A stretch of 64,000 nucleotides of DNA from Incurvaria masculella (GCA_946894095.1 OX335655.1:2170001-2234000), one strand, 5' to 3'; counted from the first letter of the stretch, positions 24,343 to 37,064 are shown. The notes: generated by a model from the sequence alone, not told the origin. Numbers and translations are program-made.

Positions 24343-24929
24343 CGCCAAACCACATATGCGTAAAGCCCTACGAGATTTATCAAAATAATGTACTAAGTAT
24401 TGTACACATTGAAAAGGTCTACAGAAAACTTCGCGATGGTATATGTTTATCTCTTATGGATATCCCACAATCAATTTTTTTGTCATTTACTTTTTACGAC
24501 AAATAATGGCTAATTTTCGAAGCGATTTTAACCAATACAGCATTAATCCTTATCCAATTAAATACCTTAAATACATTGTTTATTTAATATAGATCTATAT
24601 GGCCCTTTACAGCATGTGATTTAAATGAATATTTTCAAAGATATTACAGATTTAAAAATTGCGGGACGTAGCGTTTGCGGCGGTACCGGCCGGCCGGGGC
24701 GGCGGGAGCGTGCCTATAAATAGCGCGTCGGAGGCCGCGGTTCTCCCTATAGCACTTTGAATTTATTATTTCTCTAATATCTAATAATCATCTAATAATA
24801 ATATCGAAGTTTTTTTTTTATTTCAATGTAGGAACTCTACGTAAAAAGGGTTTATTTGTGTATGATTGTGTCAAAATAATATATTTTTAAGTGATATTAT
24901 GCCCGTGCAAAGCCGGGACGGGCTGCTAG
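24343..24929 (+). mobile_element. Helitron family D, 5' truncated
   Basis: Homologous to the inner and 3' part of 5512-6310 in reverse orientation, ending GGGACGGGCTG then CTAG (24926-24929) and T. The first 270 bases of the family are absent. Confidence 0.82.
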
Positions 24930-24974
24930 TTTGAAATAAAGGAAAAAAGTTTTGGTGTTTTCTCTTCTAATCTA

Positions 24975-25130
24975 CACCCCACCTTCTTGACCATCATTAC
25001 AGTTAGATAAAAATCTGGTCCGTCCCGTAAATATAGGTTCCGTTATTTAAATAATATTATATTTTGCAGCTATTTTTAGATTGACTCACTCCCGAACTCG
25101 AACTCACTCTTACCTGAATGGATACCCTGT
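24975..25130 (-). mobile_element. Partial copy of the 220-bp MITE
   Basis: Reverse-oriented relative of 60061-60280 (AGAGTGAGTTCGAGTTCGGG, then TAAAAATAGCTG and a shared CCAGATTTTTA...CTAACTGTAATGATG segment). One end is lost. Confidence 0.65.
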
Positions 25131-25541
25131 ATATCTACTCAGGAAAGCGAAAACGAGTTAGTCACAGATAAAAGGTGAACGCTTTCGCCAGACGTCATCA
25201 AACATAAATTGTTATGTTAGTGTCATCGCACTCTAATTAGAATAATTAGAAAGGGACAAAACTAGGGTAACTCGTGCCCGTCATTTCATGAGCACTAAAG
25301 CGTTGTGACTCACCGGTGAGCAACCGGTGAGTCACAGGTGAGAATCTCAAAAGACGAGACAAATTGTTTACAGCTTTTGCATTCAGGTTTCCATCAAGTC
25401 ATAATGAAAATAATATTTTTTTGAATGGACATAGATAGCTAATCTCACATGTACTTTTATGATACTAACCCTTGATTATATTAAACTCGCTTTCTTTAAG
25501 AAAATTACACCCGTGCCAGAGCTTGAGCGTAATTTTCATTA

Positions 25542-25739
25542 ATGAACACGAAATTTGAACTGGAAAGACATTTGTTATGGCCGCTTCGAGAATTTTTCAT
25601 GTTTTTCTCATCCGAAAAGGTAAACTGTCAACTATGTGACAACAAGCTAAGGCAAAACATTAGCACCACAATAGCGAAACATGCTCGAATCATTATTTTA
25701 TGCAAAAAAACCTACCCGTACGTACACATCGATGGATAA
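25542..25739 (+). other. Short frame with weak BED-finger likeness
   Basis: 65 codons containing KVNCQLCDNKLRQNI and IAKHAR, reminiscent of the BED zinc finger at the start of hAT transposases. The second metal pair is not convincing and nothing transposase-like follows. Weak. Confidence 0.2.
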
Positions 25740-26114
25740 ACGTTGTTGCGAACTGTGACCTCAGTGTAGCATTTCATTGTCCTTGACATTTTAAGACTGT
25801 CGTGAAGTGAACGGGCACTTGATGATTTGAAGTAATGATCTCTTTGTCGAACGCGAATATAACTAGTAAAATTTGTTTTTCGGGCCCTACGCCTAAAAGT
25901 TGTCACATTTTCATTATAAAATATTTTAATCACTTAAGAAAGCTTGTTTCTATGTCAACCTGACAGCGTAAAAATTGTGACTTAAAATTTTAAAATTAAC
26001 TTAGTAAAGGAACTGAAAAGAAAGAAATTAGTTAAAAAAACATATTTTTTTTAAAATTTTAATGATTACGATTGACAGTGTTCACAAATGCAGTCATATT
26101 CAGAGCATGAATTT

Positions 26115-27070
26115 ATCTTTTAAGGTGGGCCATCCCGCTTAACTCTCCATACAAACGGGGAAAGAAGATCACGCCCATATTTATTGTCAGGGATCCCAAA
26201 TGTTGCTCAAAATACTTTTATTTGATCGAACTAGATGTCTGCTGACCGTTGGCATTGTAAAATTGTGTTTGGTTTCTAAGTTTTAAGGTTTTTTTTTATG
26301 CGACCTGACATGGATGGCTAATACCACACAACTACCGTTATGATATTAGCCCAATACACCACATTCCCGAAGGAATTAGGTGCCATGCCAGGACCTTCCC
26401 TTTGTGAGCACAGCTACATTGAACTGGATGGAAAACACGGTCAATTTTTCATTGCCGCTTCGACCATCTTTTCATCCAATGCGATGGTACCAACCCGGCG
26501 GGCTTAAACCCTACCACCTAGTAAGGGAAGGGGACCTACAGTTTTACATGGATTCCGAACCATGGAGCAGCTCGCATTCGTGACGAAATGCACTTATCGA
26601 ACTCGGAAAGAGAAAGACAGTGGTGCATGTCGGTATCGAACCTAGGTCTCTGGTACGCTAGGCCAGTCCCCGCGCCACTAGGCTACGAGCCGCTCGGAAA
26701 GGTCCGAAAGTTCGAATTTTTCGCGCGTTATATACAATAACTTTGGAGGTGGATTTCGTAATGATAAAGTAAGAAAATCTTAAAAAAATAGCTTATTTAA
26801 ACATAGCTTATTTAATCAAGATTTATAATCTATTTGGTTTTTGTTAGATTTTTGACTACAGCGGTCGTGGTTTACTTTTAGCTATAAGTCGTTTTGTAAT
26901 TAAAATTTTCGTAAATCTTAGCAAATCATACACTATGCACTATTCATCATCACGGAGCCTGTCTTTTTCTTTGAAACAGAGAAGGTCCCAGAGCGCAACA
27001 GCACGGTTTTGTACCGTGCCCGCGAATGAGTTAGTCGCCCCGGATAGCTGCACGTTAATAAATTCCAACA
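26115..27070 (-). repeat. Dispersed element S interrupted by a SINE
   Basis: Reverse copy of 44520-45180 and 62815-63345: GCACGGTACAAAACCGT..., GGGACCTTCTCTGTTTC, and a GGATCCCAAATG / GTTTGGTTTCTA end. The SINE at 26285-26697 splits it at TTTCTAAG / AAGGTCCG. Non-coding. Confidence 0.7.
26285..26697 (-). mobile_element. tRNA-headed SINE, near full length
   Basis: Read on the minus strand: a head with A-box-like TAGCCTAGTGGC and B-box-like GGTTCGATACC, the shared body A, and an A-tail (T-run at 26290-26297 on +). A short AAGG target repeat flanks it. Body A is the same as in the 5S-headed SINE at 61390-61810. Confidence 0.83.
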
Positions 27071-27084
27071 AAAGTAAGGTTAGG

Positions 27085-27786
27085 TTTTATTATGGATCCT
27101 GACATGGATGGCTAACATAACACAACTACCGTCATGACATAAGCCTAATTCACCAAATTTCGGATGGAAATAGGTGCCATGCCAGATCACATACCTTACA
27201 CATACTTATACGGCTACACATGGATTCACTGGTTGGAAAACACGGACATTTTTTTATTGCCACTTCGACCATAGTTTTTAGGGTTCCGTACCCAAAGGGT
27301 GAAAACGGAACCCTATTACTAAGCCTTCGCCGTCCGTCCGTCCGTCCGTCCGTCCGTCCGTCCGTCCGTCTGTCTGTCACAGGGCTGTATCTCATGAACT
27401 GCAATAGTTAGGCAGCTGAAATTTTCACAGAGTGTGTATTTATTTTGCCGCTATAACAACAAATAGGTAAAATAAATAAAATATAAAAAATAAAGGGGGG
27501 CCCCATACAAAAAACGTGATTTGTTTGTGTTCAATCTTGTACGATGGTACGGAACCCTTCGTATGCGAGTCCGACTCGCACTTGGCCGGTTTTTCCCAAT
27601 GCGGTGATACCAACCCAGGCGGGCTCAACCCTGCTATCTAGTAGGGTAAGGTGACCTACAATTTTACGTGGGTGCTGAACCATGAACAACTCGCAAATAG
27701 AAAGTGGTGTATAATAGATGCGAGAATTTGAACCCATAACCTCTTCCATGAAAGGCATGTCCTCTAGCCCCTTCACTACGAGCTGT
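27085..27786 (-). mobile_element. tRNA-headed SINE split by a CCGT repeat
   Basis: Head near 27786 with B-box-like GGTTCAAATTC (minus strand). Body A resumes on both sides of the insert at 27273-27596 (CTTCGACCAT ... CCAATGCGGTG). More diverged than the 26285 copy. Confidence 0.75.
27273..27596 (+). repeat. CCGT-microsatellite repeat nested in a SINE
   Basis: Full-length copy, TTAGGGTTCCGTACCC to CTTGGCCGGTTTTT, with about ten CCGT units at 27330-27369. The host SINE gives precise ends of roughly 325 bp. Confidence 0.87.
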
Positions 27787-27799
27787 AACAAATAGAGTT

Positions 27800-28890
27800 T
27801 TTTGATTGATATCAAAACAAAACTACACCTTCTAAAAGTTTCTTCATGTTAACTTTAAGGCTTTAAGTCATCAGTTAGTAGAATGAATTTCCCTTATTCA
27901 ACTAAATGTTAGTGGAGGTATGGTCCAAACGTTAACCACGTATTCCTTGGCACATTTAAAGCAAGCAAGACCATACATTTCGTCTGTAGGTATTTACAAT
28001 AATGTATGGAGAGGAATTTTTTTAAGTCGTACAACAAAATGTCATCTACCTTTTTGACCAAGGATTTCATCCATTTATTAATTAACTGCTCGTTAAAAAT
28101 CTTGACTGACAAATCACTTTTACGTCGGATTGACTGTCAGTTGAATGTCAGCCTAAAGCGTTGGTGAAGCCATTTTTATTTAAATATTGTGCTAGTTAAG
28201 TTCCAGTTGCACAGATTAGAACTTCGACTGGATGTGGTGAAAACGACGCAGCTTGATCGTTTGAAAATATATGTGGGCCTGAAGTCCACAACCGCCCGAT
28301 TGAATGTGGTACCTTAGAGCTTATGAAGTGTTACATCCCAACTAAGGATTAAAGGCCTGCGTTAATTATTTTTTTGCCCCCAAAATAAAAACGCATCAAA
28401 ATAACCAACTCCTGGTTTATTATTTTGAAAAATATGACATGTTAATAACATGTTTGTTAGATCTATCGATAGAATAACATGTGTTATGTTTCGGACTAGT
28501 TTCCAAAAGGAATCCAACTTTGGCAAATCCGTGCTTTTACTTCCCACTGCTCCCAATGACGCACGGTTAAAGATCAGCGATATTATAATGACGATCATAA
28601 TCTTATGTGTCCTATGTAACAGAAGTCCTCATCAGGGGGCTGACGGCATCTTCATGGATGATTTACTTTCGTAAGGCTTTTAGATATTATCAGATTGGTA
28701 CTTCTTTTGGGTATCACAGTATCTCGGCACAGTAGGGTCGCTCTGGAACAAGCGGACCTTCCCCAGCGTGACACCGATTGACACCGGAAGTATGCATGTA
28801 GCAACTGTGCAGCTGCAGTGCGCTGGTAGTAAAGCGTTGATGGTGATGTCGGTATATGCGGCGACCGAGTATGTGGAAAATTTATCTGAC
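27800..28890. other. No gene recognised
   Basis: AT-rich with short frames lacking motifs. No inverted ends seen. Confidence 0.45.
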
Positions 28891-28892
28891 TA

Positions 28893-29022
28893 ACGCCAGG
28901 TTTCACCACTTCCAGTTACAAACATCCCAAAGTTATCTTTCGGTTACACCATTTAAATATGCATTGTAACCGAAATCAAACTATAGGGTTTCAGGTAGCT
29001 GATGGTAGTGAAAACAGAGGTA
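28893..29022. repeat. Palindromic MITE-like repeat
   Basis: Inverted arms ACGCCAGGTTTCACCACTTC and GTAGTGAAAAC. Relatives lie inside both Helitron B copies (33936-34056 and 35462-35580), where the arms read GCCCGGTTCCACCACCTCC / GGTGGTGAAAACAGGG. Confidence 0.65.
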
Positions 29023-29345
29023 TATGACCTGAGTTGGTGTGACAATCCCGCTTGCGGAAACAAAAAACATTTGAATTAATTTTCAACGTTGAATATTTTG
29101 ATGTTTTTTGGAATTTCTCGGAATTTCTTGGAGTTGCAGACCTTTTTGTAAACCAAAAATAAAATCCTTTATTTTGATACCGCACTCGACAGGCTTTAGG
29201 AAAAAAAATTGAAGACATATTTTTCCCATAATTTTGATATACCCAGTGTCACTTTCACAATTAAGACGTATCTAACGACACCTCTCAAGTTAAAATCCAT
29301 CAAGCCGTTTAGGCTGCAGAGCCTACCATACATACACTCGAAAAA

Positions 29346-29805
29346 CATAACCCTCCTTCTTGCGCAGTCAGGTAAAAATATATATACATACATCCACTCG
29401 ACAAATGACCAACCTGGCGAAGTTTTTTGCTGGCTCTTCTTTGCCAGAAGTAATCGAACCGAGAGGAATAAAAATTACGAATCTGAGTGTGTAATAAACA
29501 TCAAATGGAGCAAATAAAGGAACTGAAATTGAAACATAACCCTCCTTCTTGCGCAGTCGGGTAAAAATATACATACATACATTAACTCGACAAATGACCA
29601 ACCTGGCGAAGTTTCTTGCCGGCTCTTCTTCGCCAGAAGTAATCGAACCGAGAGGAAAAAAAATTACGAATCCGAGTGTGTAATAAACATCTAATGAAGC
29701 AAATAAAGGAACTGAAACTGAAACATAACCCTCCTTCTTGCGCAGTCGGGTAAAAATATACATACATACATTCACTCGACAAATGACCAACCTGGCGAAG
29801 TTTCC
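29346..29805. repeat. Tandem repeat, 189-bp unit, about 2.4 copies
   Basis: Units start CATAACCCTCCTTCTTGCGC at 29346, 29535 and 29724 (third partial). The starting motif recurs alone at about 29920 and 30113. Open frames on the minus strand are a by-product of the repetition. The motif resembles a LINE 3' end, so repeated retroposed tails are a possible origin. Confidence 0.8.
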
Positions 29806-30189
29806 GTTTCGACAATCTATTTTAGAATCTACAATTTAAAAAACCTACTAAAACAATAGAGCATGTAACCAGTTATCGCCCGGTTGTATGGGGAATTGAT
29901 AGGATAACGACTGTCTTAATAACCCTCCTTCTTGCGCAGTCGGGTAAAAAGCCGAAGCAATAACAAAATACAAAATATTTGCTCACACTATTATTGTAAT
30001 TAGCTATTGTTCGCTCAGCAGAGACACTGTGCATTTTTTTCTGAAATGCGTGCATGATGGATAGCACCACGTTTTTTCGTAGCTATTTCTAATTACTATT
30101 ACAAAAAAACCTAACGCCCCTTCTTGCGCAGTCGGGTAACCACACATTCCCCCTGTAAGTTCGCTGTGGATAGAGCTTTTAATTATTTT

Positions 30190-32410
30190 TTTTTAATTTT
30201 ATTTATTTATTTATTAAGGAGAAGAAACAGAAAACAGGTACACATTACAAAGGTATGAATAATAAAAACATAAAAGACATAACTGTACCTGCCTCCACTA
30301 CACTTCCCTCGAGAACATACAATAAAGAAATATAAAGCTAGATGGAATGACAGATCAATAAACATAATATAATATTAGGCACACAAGTATGTAAAGCTTA
30401 AGTAAGGGTAGATCTTTAAACACAATAAATTAAAAAAATATAATAACATAACCGGGCAAGTAAATCAACTATCTAGAAGGCTGCGGATACGTTTTTTAAA
30501 ACTGGTTTTTGTATCATGGAATATGTCAACAGCTGTGAAAGCTTTATTGTAGTTGTAACACATTCTACGTATAGGTGCACGCACTCCTGCCTTTGTGGTT
30601 GGTCGTCCGACATGAAAAAGTTGCATACAGCGCGTGTGCCTACACGGTACATGCAGACCGACCGAGGCGAGCAGATCTGGGCAATTGTAAGTGCTCACAC
30701 AGATATTGCGCAGAACGGAAGCATCGAGAAGCGTACGTCTATTAAGTAATGAAGAGAGATTGTATGTTTTTAAAAGATTGCTGTAAGACGCGTTTGAGCC
30801 TGTTAATCGATAGTGCAGAATACGTATAAACTTCTTTTGAATCATTTCGATTTGATTTGAGTAAGTATTATAGTGAGGGTTCCACACAACCGATAAGTAT
30901 TCAAGCTGGGACCGAACTAAAGCCTGATACAAAGTTTTGTAAGTTTGTACCATCTTGAATTTTCTTGGTTGCGCGGAGTACAAAACCCAACATTTGGTAG
31001 GCTTTAGATGTGATTTGATCTACATGTTCATCGAAGTGCAATTTATTGTCAATTATAACACCCAAGTCTCGCATACTGTTTACCTTTTCTAGTATATGTC
31101 CACCGATTGAGTAAGTATGATCAACAGTAAACATGTTTTTAGGGAATGAAATTTGTTTGCACTTTTCGTGGCTGAGAACCGGTCAAGGTCTTCCTGCACC
31201 AGAGTACAGTCAGTCTTGTTTTTAATTATTTTATAAATTTTGAGGTCATCGGCAAAAAGAAGAATTGAACAATATTTAAAACATTTAATGATATAATTTA
31301 TGAAAATAATAAATAAAAGAGGTCCCAGTATGGAGCCCTGAGGAACACCTGAACTTATTCTAACTGTGCAGGATGAATGTCCTTTAATAACTACTGATTG
31401 GCTACGCTTACTTAAATACGACGCAAACCACCTCAGTAGGTTTCCCTTAATTCCATTGAACGATAATTTTCTTAGGAGAATAAGATGGTCAACTTTGTCG
31501 AAAGCTTTTCGAAAGTCGGTATATATGGCGTCTACTTGTAACCTTTTATCCATACTTTCGAAAAGACAGTTAGTAAAAAGAACAAGATTAGTTACTGTTG
31601 ATCTATTTTTAACGAACCCATGTTGCTGCTGTATAATATTATTTTCTAAAGAAGAGAACAAACTGTTATGGACAAGTTTTTCAAACATTTTTGGAATGCA
31701 AGACAATATCGATATGGGTCTGTAGTTCTCAACTTTATCTTTAGAACCACTTTTGTGAATTGGTGTGATGTAAGCCATTTTCCAGCATTCAGGGAACACG
31801 CCGTGCTGCAAGCAGATGTTAAAAATCATAGAAAGGGGTTTCGCAATGAAAAAATTAGAGTTTTTTAAGAATATGGGACAAATTTTATCAGCACCTGGTC
31901 CTTTGCATGTATCCAGGTTCAAAAGTAATTTCGAGACAGACTCTTCATCGATAGTGATATCTGAAGTAACGTTGGAGTAGGGATCGTTGTAATTTTCCAA
32001 GGTTGAGATATCGTCAGCATAATCGGCGGAGGGTTCAAACGCTGCCATGAAATTCGATGAGAACATCTCGCAAATTTGTACAGGATCGTCGGAGGTTTTG
32101 TCACCAAAAGACATTTTCGCGGGATAACCAGAAGAGTTCTTTTTCAAGTTTGAGGTATATTGCCAGAAGTATTTTACGTTGAATGATGTGGATTTTTCTA
32201 CTTTTTCTGTGTAAGAGCGATCACATTCAATCATATGGTCCTTAAATTGCCTACGTAGAAAAGAAAAACATCTATAGTTTGCAAAACCGCCATATGTCTT
32301 CCACCTTATCCATGCCTTTTCTTTACTGCGAAAAATTCTTTTTAGAGATGGTGAGAACCAAACAGGAAATTTTTGCGATCTAATTTTTTTAAGGGGTACG
32401 TGATCGTTAA
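30190..32410 (-). pseudogene. LINE ORF2, reverse transcriptase part and 3' tail
   Basis: Minus-strand ORF2 of a CR1/Jockey-like LINE. From 32410 downwards it is open to about 31180: motif A YTDFRKAFD, motif B SGVPQGS and catalytic FADD (about 31256-31245). A deletion/frameshift near 31170 and another near 30950 break the rest, which still reads LEYLSVVWNP and the C-terminal region to a stop at 30465. A 3' UTR with a TAAA-type tail ends near 30190. The frame joins exactly to 34225-35089 once the Helitron 32411-34224 is removed. Non-functional now because of insertions and frameshifts. Confidence 0.9.
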
Positions 32411-34224
32411 TCTACTATATAAAAATAAATCGGCTTTTCCTTCCTGACGCTATAACTCCAGAACCCACGAACCGATTTCCACGGTTTTGCATTCGTTGAA
32501 AAGGTCTTGGGCTCCGTGAGGTTTACAGCAAAGAAAATTCAGGAAAAATTTCAACAGAAAAGCGGGAAAATCCTTTTTTTAAATACAGCGCCATCTCTGA
32601 TACATAGCATGTACTACAAACCAATATTTTAAGTATCTACTATATAAAAATAAGTCGGCTTTTCCTTCCTGAAGCTATAACTCCAGAACCCACGAACCGA
32701 TTTCCACGGTTTTGCATTCGTTGAAAAGGTCTTGGGCTCCGTGAGGTTTTACAGCAAAGAAAATTCAGGAAAAATGTCAACAGAAAAGCGGGAAAATCCT
32801 TTTTTTAAATACAGCGCCATCTCTGATACATAGCATGTACTACAAACCAATATTTTAAGTATCTACTATATAAAAATAAGTCGGCTTTTCCTTCCTGACG
32901 CTATAACTCCAGAACCCACGAACCGATTTCCACGGTTTTGCATTCGTTGAAAAGGTCTTGGGCTCCGTGAGGTTTACAGCAAAGAAAATTCAGGAAAAAT
33001 TTCAACAGAAAAGCGGGAAAATCCTTTTTTTACATACAGCGCCATCTCTGATACATAGCATGTACTACAAACCAATATTTTAAGTAGATGGCGCCGGTGC
33101 GTGATACATTGTTTGACAGCTACTCATTGCTCTCTGCTCAGTTAATTTCATGTGAAAAACCCACAGTTGTACATTTAGCAGTGCATTTGGAAAATGGCCA
33201 AAGAGCTTACTTCACTGAGGCTAATGCGGCACAACGAGCTGAGAGACCACCATCGACAACATTGACTAGCTTCTTTGCAATGTGTGAAGCAGATCCATTC
33301 GCAGCGACCCTGATGTACGTTGAAATGCCAAAGTATTACACTTGGAATCAATCAACATAGAAATTCCAGCGTCGCAAACAAGGAACCCCAGTTCCAGATT
33401 GGCCACAGGTGTTTTCCACTGATGCACTAGGTCGCATGTATACTGTTCATCCTAGAAATGATGAATGTTTTTATTTGCGACTGCTGTTGGTAAATGTACG
33501 TGGACCAAAATCATTTGCGCATTTGAAAACCGTCAATGGCCACCAATGCCAAACATATCGAGAAGCACGTCAACTATTGGGTTTGCTGGAGAACGATTCT
33601 CATTGGGATTTAACACTTGCGGATTCAGTTGTTTCATCAAATGCGTACCAAATACGAACGCTGTTCGCAATTATCATCACCACATGTTTTCCTTCACAAC
33701 CAATTTAGTTATGGAACAAATACAAAGACGACATATGTGAGGATATCTTGCATCGCTTGCGCATTCAAACAAATATTCCTGACATCCAAATAACCGATGA
33801 ATCCAAATAACGTCAGACCAAAAAACAAAAAATGTGGTTTACCAAAGAGCACTTCAATGAAACGGATAATTTGCGTATACACGTATAACGCTTCGATTCA
33901 GTATTTACTTTGGATTCACTTTCATTTACTTACCCCTGTTTTCACCACCTCCAGTTACCTGAAATACTTTCGGCTACATTGCATGTTTGTATGGTGTAAC
34001 CGAAAGATAACTTTGGAATTTTTGTAGCTGGAGGTGGTGGAACCGGGCGTTAGAGAAGTTCAACTAAATAACACTTAATTTTTGTAATCGAAATGAATTC
34101 ATTACTGTTGTGAAATGAAATAATTTTTTTCCTTTTCAAATATGAAACAAAAAAAAATCTTCATGTTTTAATCACATAAAATGAAGCCATCTGGTGGCGA
34201 AACGGAGTTCGCCGGGTTTGCTAG
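32411..34224 (+). mobile_element. Helitron B1 inserted in the LINE
   Basis: Begins A|TCTACTATATAAAAATAA at 32411 and ends with a hairpin (GGCGAA 34196-34201, TTCGCC 34208-34213) then CTAG (34221-34224)|T. The flanking LINE reads in frame from 34225 into 32410, proving the ends and the A|T target. The first 226 bases occur three times in tandem (32411, 32636, 32862). It carries a helicase-protein fragment and a palindromic MITE. Confidence 0.95.
33088..33826 (+). pseudogene. Helitron Rep/helicase fragment
   Basis: Reads as the middle of the Helitron replication protein, N-terminal to the Pif1-like helicase core: VVHLAVHLENGQRAYFTE, MPKYYTWNQ, then after an in-frame TAG (33358) QGTPVPDWPQVFSTDALGR and NGHQCQTYREA. 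Another shift follows near 33690. No Rep HUH or Walker motifs are present, so it encodes no active protein. The same stop is in the inverted copy at 35484-36423. Confidence 0.8.
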
Positions 34225-35089
34225 TACTGTTATAAATTATATTATAAAATCTTGATACAGACGATTCTGCGTCTAGATTTTTGAACTCTTCTTCCCAATC
34301 AAGTCTGCCTAGAATAGAATTAATTTCATCATAATTCCCTTTGTTGAAATCGTATTTGGCGATGGAAGATAAAACGATTTTTTCGGAATTAGACACGTTA
34401 ATAATGAATTCAAAGGCGGGGTGATGCCTATCGAGATTGACTAGAGACTCTTCAGGACATGAAACATGGCAGGTTAAGCTGTTTAAGAGTAGGTCTAACA
34501 ACCTACCGTTGGAGTTAAAATTACCATTGTATTGCCTAAGATCTAAAAAGGAAATAGAGTTTATAAGAAGTTTGGAGATATCGCTAGTAGCGTTATCAGC
34601 AGTTAAGTATGTCGAGGTATCGGTACCTGTATGGGCCCATGATAACTCGCTAATATTGTAATCACCAACTATGCAAAATTGTGCGTCCGCTGATTTTACA
34701 CATATGTCTTGGAGATTATTGAAATGGGCTTCATAGACATGTAGCGGCGAACTGGGAGGAATATAAACAGAGGAGACAATAATGTTTTCTTTGCGCGTTG
34801 AAATGATAACAATCACTTCTTCAGCATTGGGCACCTCCCTTTCAGTACGACGTGACGAAGATATGTTTTTGTGCACGGCAACCAAAACACCTCCACCACG
34901 TTTCTTGTCAGTACGATAAGATAAGTCTCGGTCTCGTCGGTAAACCATATATCGGTCATCTATAAATTCAGCATTGCGAATACTAGGTATAAGCCATGTT
35001 TCAGTAAGAATTATCACATCGTAATTGTGGCTCAGTATGTTTTGACTTAAGAAGTTGAGTTTACTTCTGATACCATTGCAATTTTGATA
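34225..35089 (-). pseudogene. LINE ORF2, endonuclease part
   Basis: AP-endonuclease domain of the same LINE: LTETWL, RGGGVLVAVHK, the metal-site IVGDYN, and DRHHPAFEF, all uninterrupted. Upstream it continues in frame at 38029 (…KLSFYY / [12 protein letters not shown]) after removing 35090-38027. Downstream it continues at 32410. Two nested insertions are the only breaks in this part. Confidence 0.92.
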
Positions 35090-35304
35090 ATCCTACTAAT
35101 ATTATAAAGGGGAAAGTTTGTAATAATGGATGGATGGATGGATGGATGGATGGATGGATGGATGGATGGATGGATGTTTGTTACTCTTTCACGTAAAAAC
35201 TACTGAATGGATTGTAATGAAACTTTACAATAATATAGCTTATACATCAGAATAACACATAGGCTACAATTTATAAAGATATTGTGCCCATGGGCTTAAG
35301 AACT

Positions 35305-36646
35305 CCGTTTCGCCACCAGATGGCTTCATTTTATGTGATTAAAACATGAAGATTTTTTTTTTGTTTCATATTTGAAAAGGAAAAAAAATATTTCATTTCA
35401 CAACAGTAATGAATTCATTTCGATTACAAAAATTAAGTGTTATTTAGTTGAACTTCTCTAACGCCCGGTTCCACCACCTCCAGCTACAAAAATTCCAAAG
35501 TTATCTTTCGGTTACACCATACAAACATGCAATGTAGCCGAAAGTATTTCAGGTAACTGGAGGTGGTGAAAACAGGGGTAAGTAAATGAAAGTGAATCCA
35601 AAGTAAATACTGAATCGAAGCGTTATACGTGTATACGCAAATTATCCGTTTCATTGAAGTGCTCTTTGGTAAACCACATTTTTTGTTTTTTGGTCTGACG
35701 TTATTTGGATTCATCGGTTATTTGGATGTCAGGAATATTTGTTTGAATGCGCAAGCGATGCAAGATATCCTCACATATGTCGTCTTTGTATTTGTTCAAT
35801 AACTAAATTGGTTGTGAAGGAAAACATGTGGTGATGATAATTGCGAACAGCGTTCGTATTTGGTACGCATTTGATGAAACAACTGAATCCGCAAGTGTTA
35901 AATCCCAATGAGAATCGTTCTCCAGCAAACCCAATAGTTGACGTGCTTCTCGATATGTTTGGCATTGGTGGCCATTGACGGTTTTCAAATGCGCAAATGA
36001 TTTTGGTCCACGTACATTTACCAACAGCAGTCGCAAATAAAAACATTCATCATTTCTAGGATGAACAGTATACATGCGACCTAGTGCATCAGTGGAAAAC
36101 ACCTGTGGCCAATCTGGAACTGGGGTTCCTTGTTTGCGACGCTGGAATTTCTATGTTGATTGATTCCAAGTGTAATACTTTGGCATTTCAACGTACATCA
36201 GGGTCGCTGCGAATGGATCTGCTTCACACATTGCAAAGAAGCTAGTCAATGTTGTCGATGGTGGTCTCTCAGCTCGTTGTGCCGCATTAGCCTCAGTGAA
36301 GTAAGCTCTTTGGCCATTTTCCAAATGCACTGCTAAATGTACAACTGTGGGTTTTTCACATGAAATTAACTGAGCAGAGAGCAATGAGTAGCTGTCAAAC
36401 AATGTATCACGCACCGGCGCCATCTACTTAAAATATTGGTTTGTAGTACATGCTATGTATCAGAGATGGCGCTGTATGTAAAAAAAGGATTTTCCCGCTT
36501 TTCTGTTGAAATTTTTCCTGAATTTTCTTTGCTGTAAACCTCACGGAGCCCAAGACCTTTTCAACGAATGCAAAACCGTGGAAATCGGTTCGTGGGTTCT
36601 GGAGTTATAGCGTCAGGAAGGAAAAGCCGACTTATTTTTATATAGT
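35305..36646 (-). mobile_element. Helitron B2, inverted and end-trimmed
   Basis: Nearly identical to 33060-34208 in opposite orientation; single 226-bp 5' unit rather than three. It lacks the first T of its 5' end and the last 15-17 bases, including CTAG. The helicase fragment at 35484-36423 (minus) has the same stop as B1. Confidence 0.87.
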
Positions 36647-37064
36647 AGGCTACAATTTATAAAGATATTGTGCCCATGGGCTTAAGAACTTTCACGGGAC
36701 TGCGAAAACGATGCCGGTAGCGCTACTTCACAGCAAGGGGAGAGGAGCCGGGCGGCGGGGGCGGGGCGGGCGGTGCGACGCGCGGCGGCTGAGGGGGGGG
36801 GGGGAAGAAATGGACGACGGAATGGGAAGACGCGCGACTTTTCAAGGCACTAGGGATTTGTTAAAAACGCATTGTACTTTATTAAGCCAAAGATTAGTTA
36901 TTGGCAGTTTTTGTTTCATTTTGTTCATTTGTTTCATTCACCAAGATACTTAATTTTTATTTAAATTATTATAGGCTGTAGGTAGGTAAGTAATTGGTCC
37001 TTTTTTGGTTGTTTTGGTTCATTTATTTTAACGTGAATAACATAACAGCAATAATAATGTAAAA

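Noticed and set aside
26640..26697. tRNA gene
   Set aside because: A- and B-box-like sequences are present, but they lead into a SINE body, and no cloverleaf with anticodon stem was evident.
28652..28909. 85-codon minus-strand frame
   Set aside because: No recognisable domain; it ends in a palindromic repeat.
29368..29790. 140-codon minus-strand frame with internal repetition
   Set aside because: It is a by-product of the 189-bp tandem repeat; the protein repeats track the DNA period and no domain is present.
29346..29805. CRISPR-like array
   Set aside because: Repeats are 189 bp, adjacent and spacer-free, in an insect genome.
33088..33360. Possible host gene on the plus strand
   Set aside because: Its sequence is Helitron replication-protein material within defined Helitron ends, with a shared stop.
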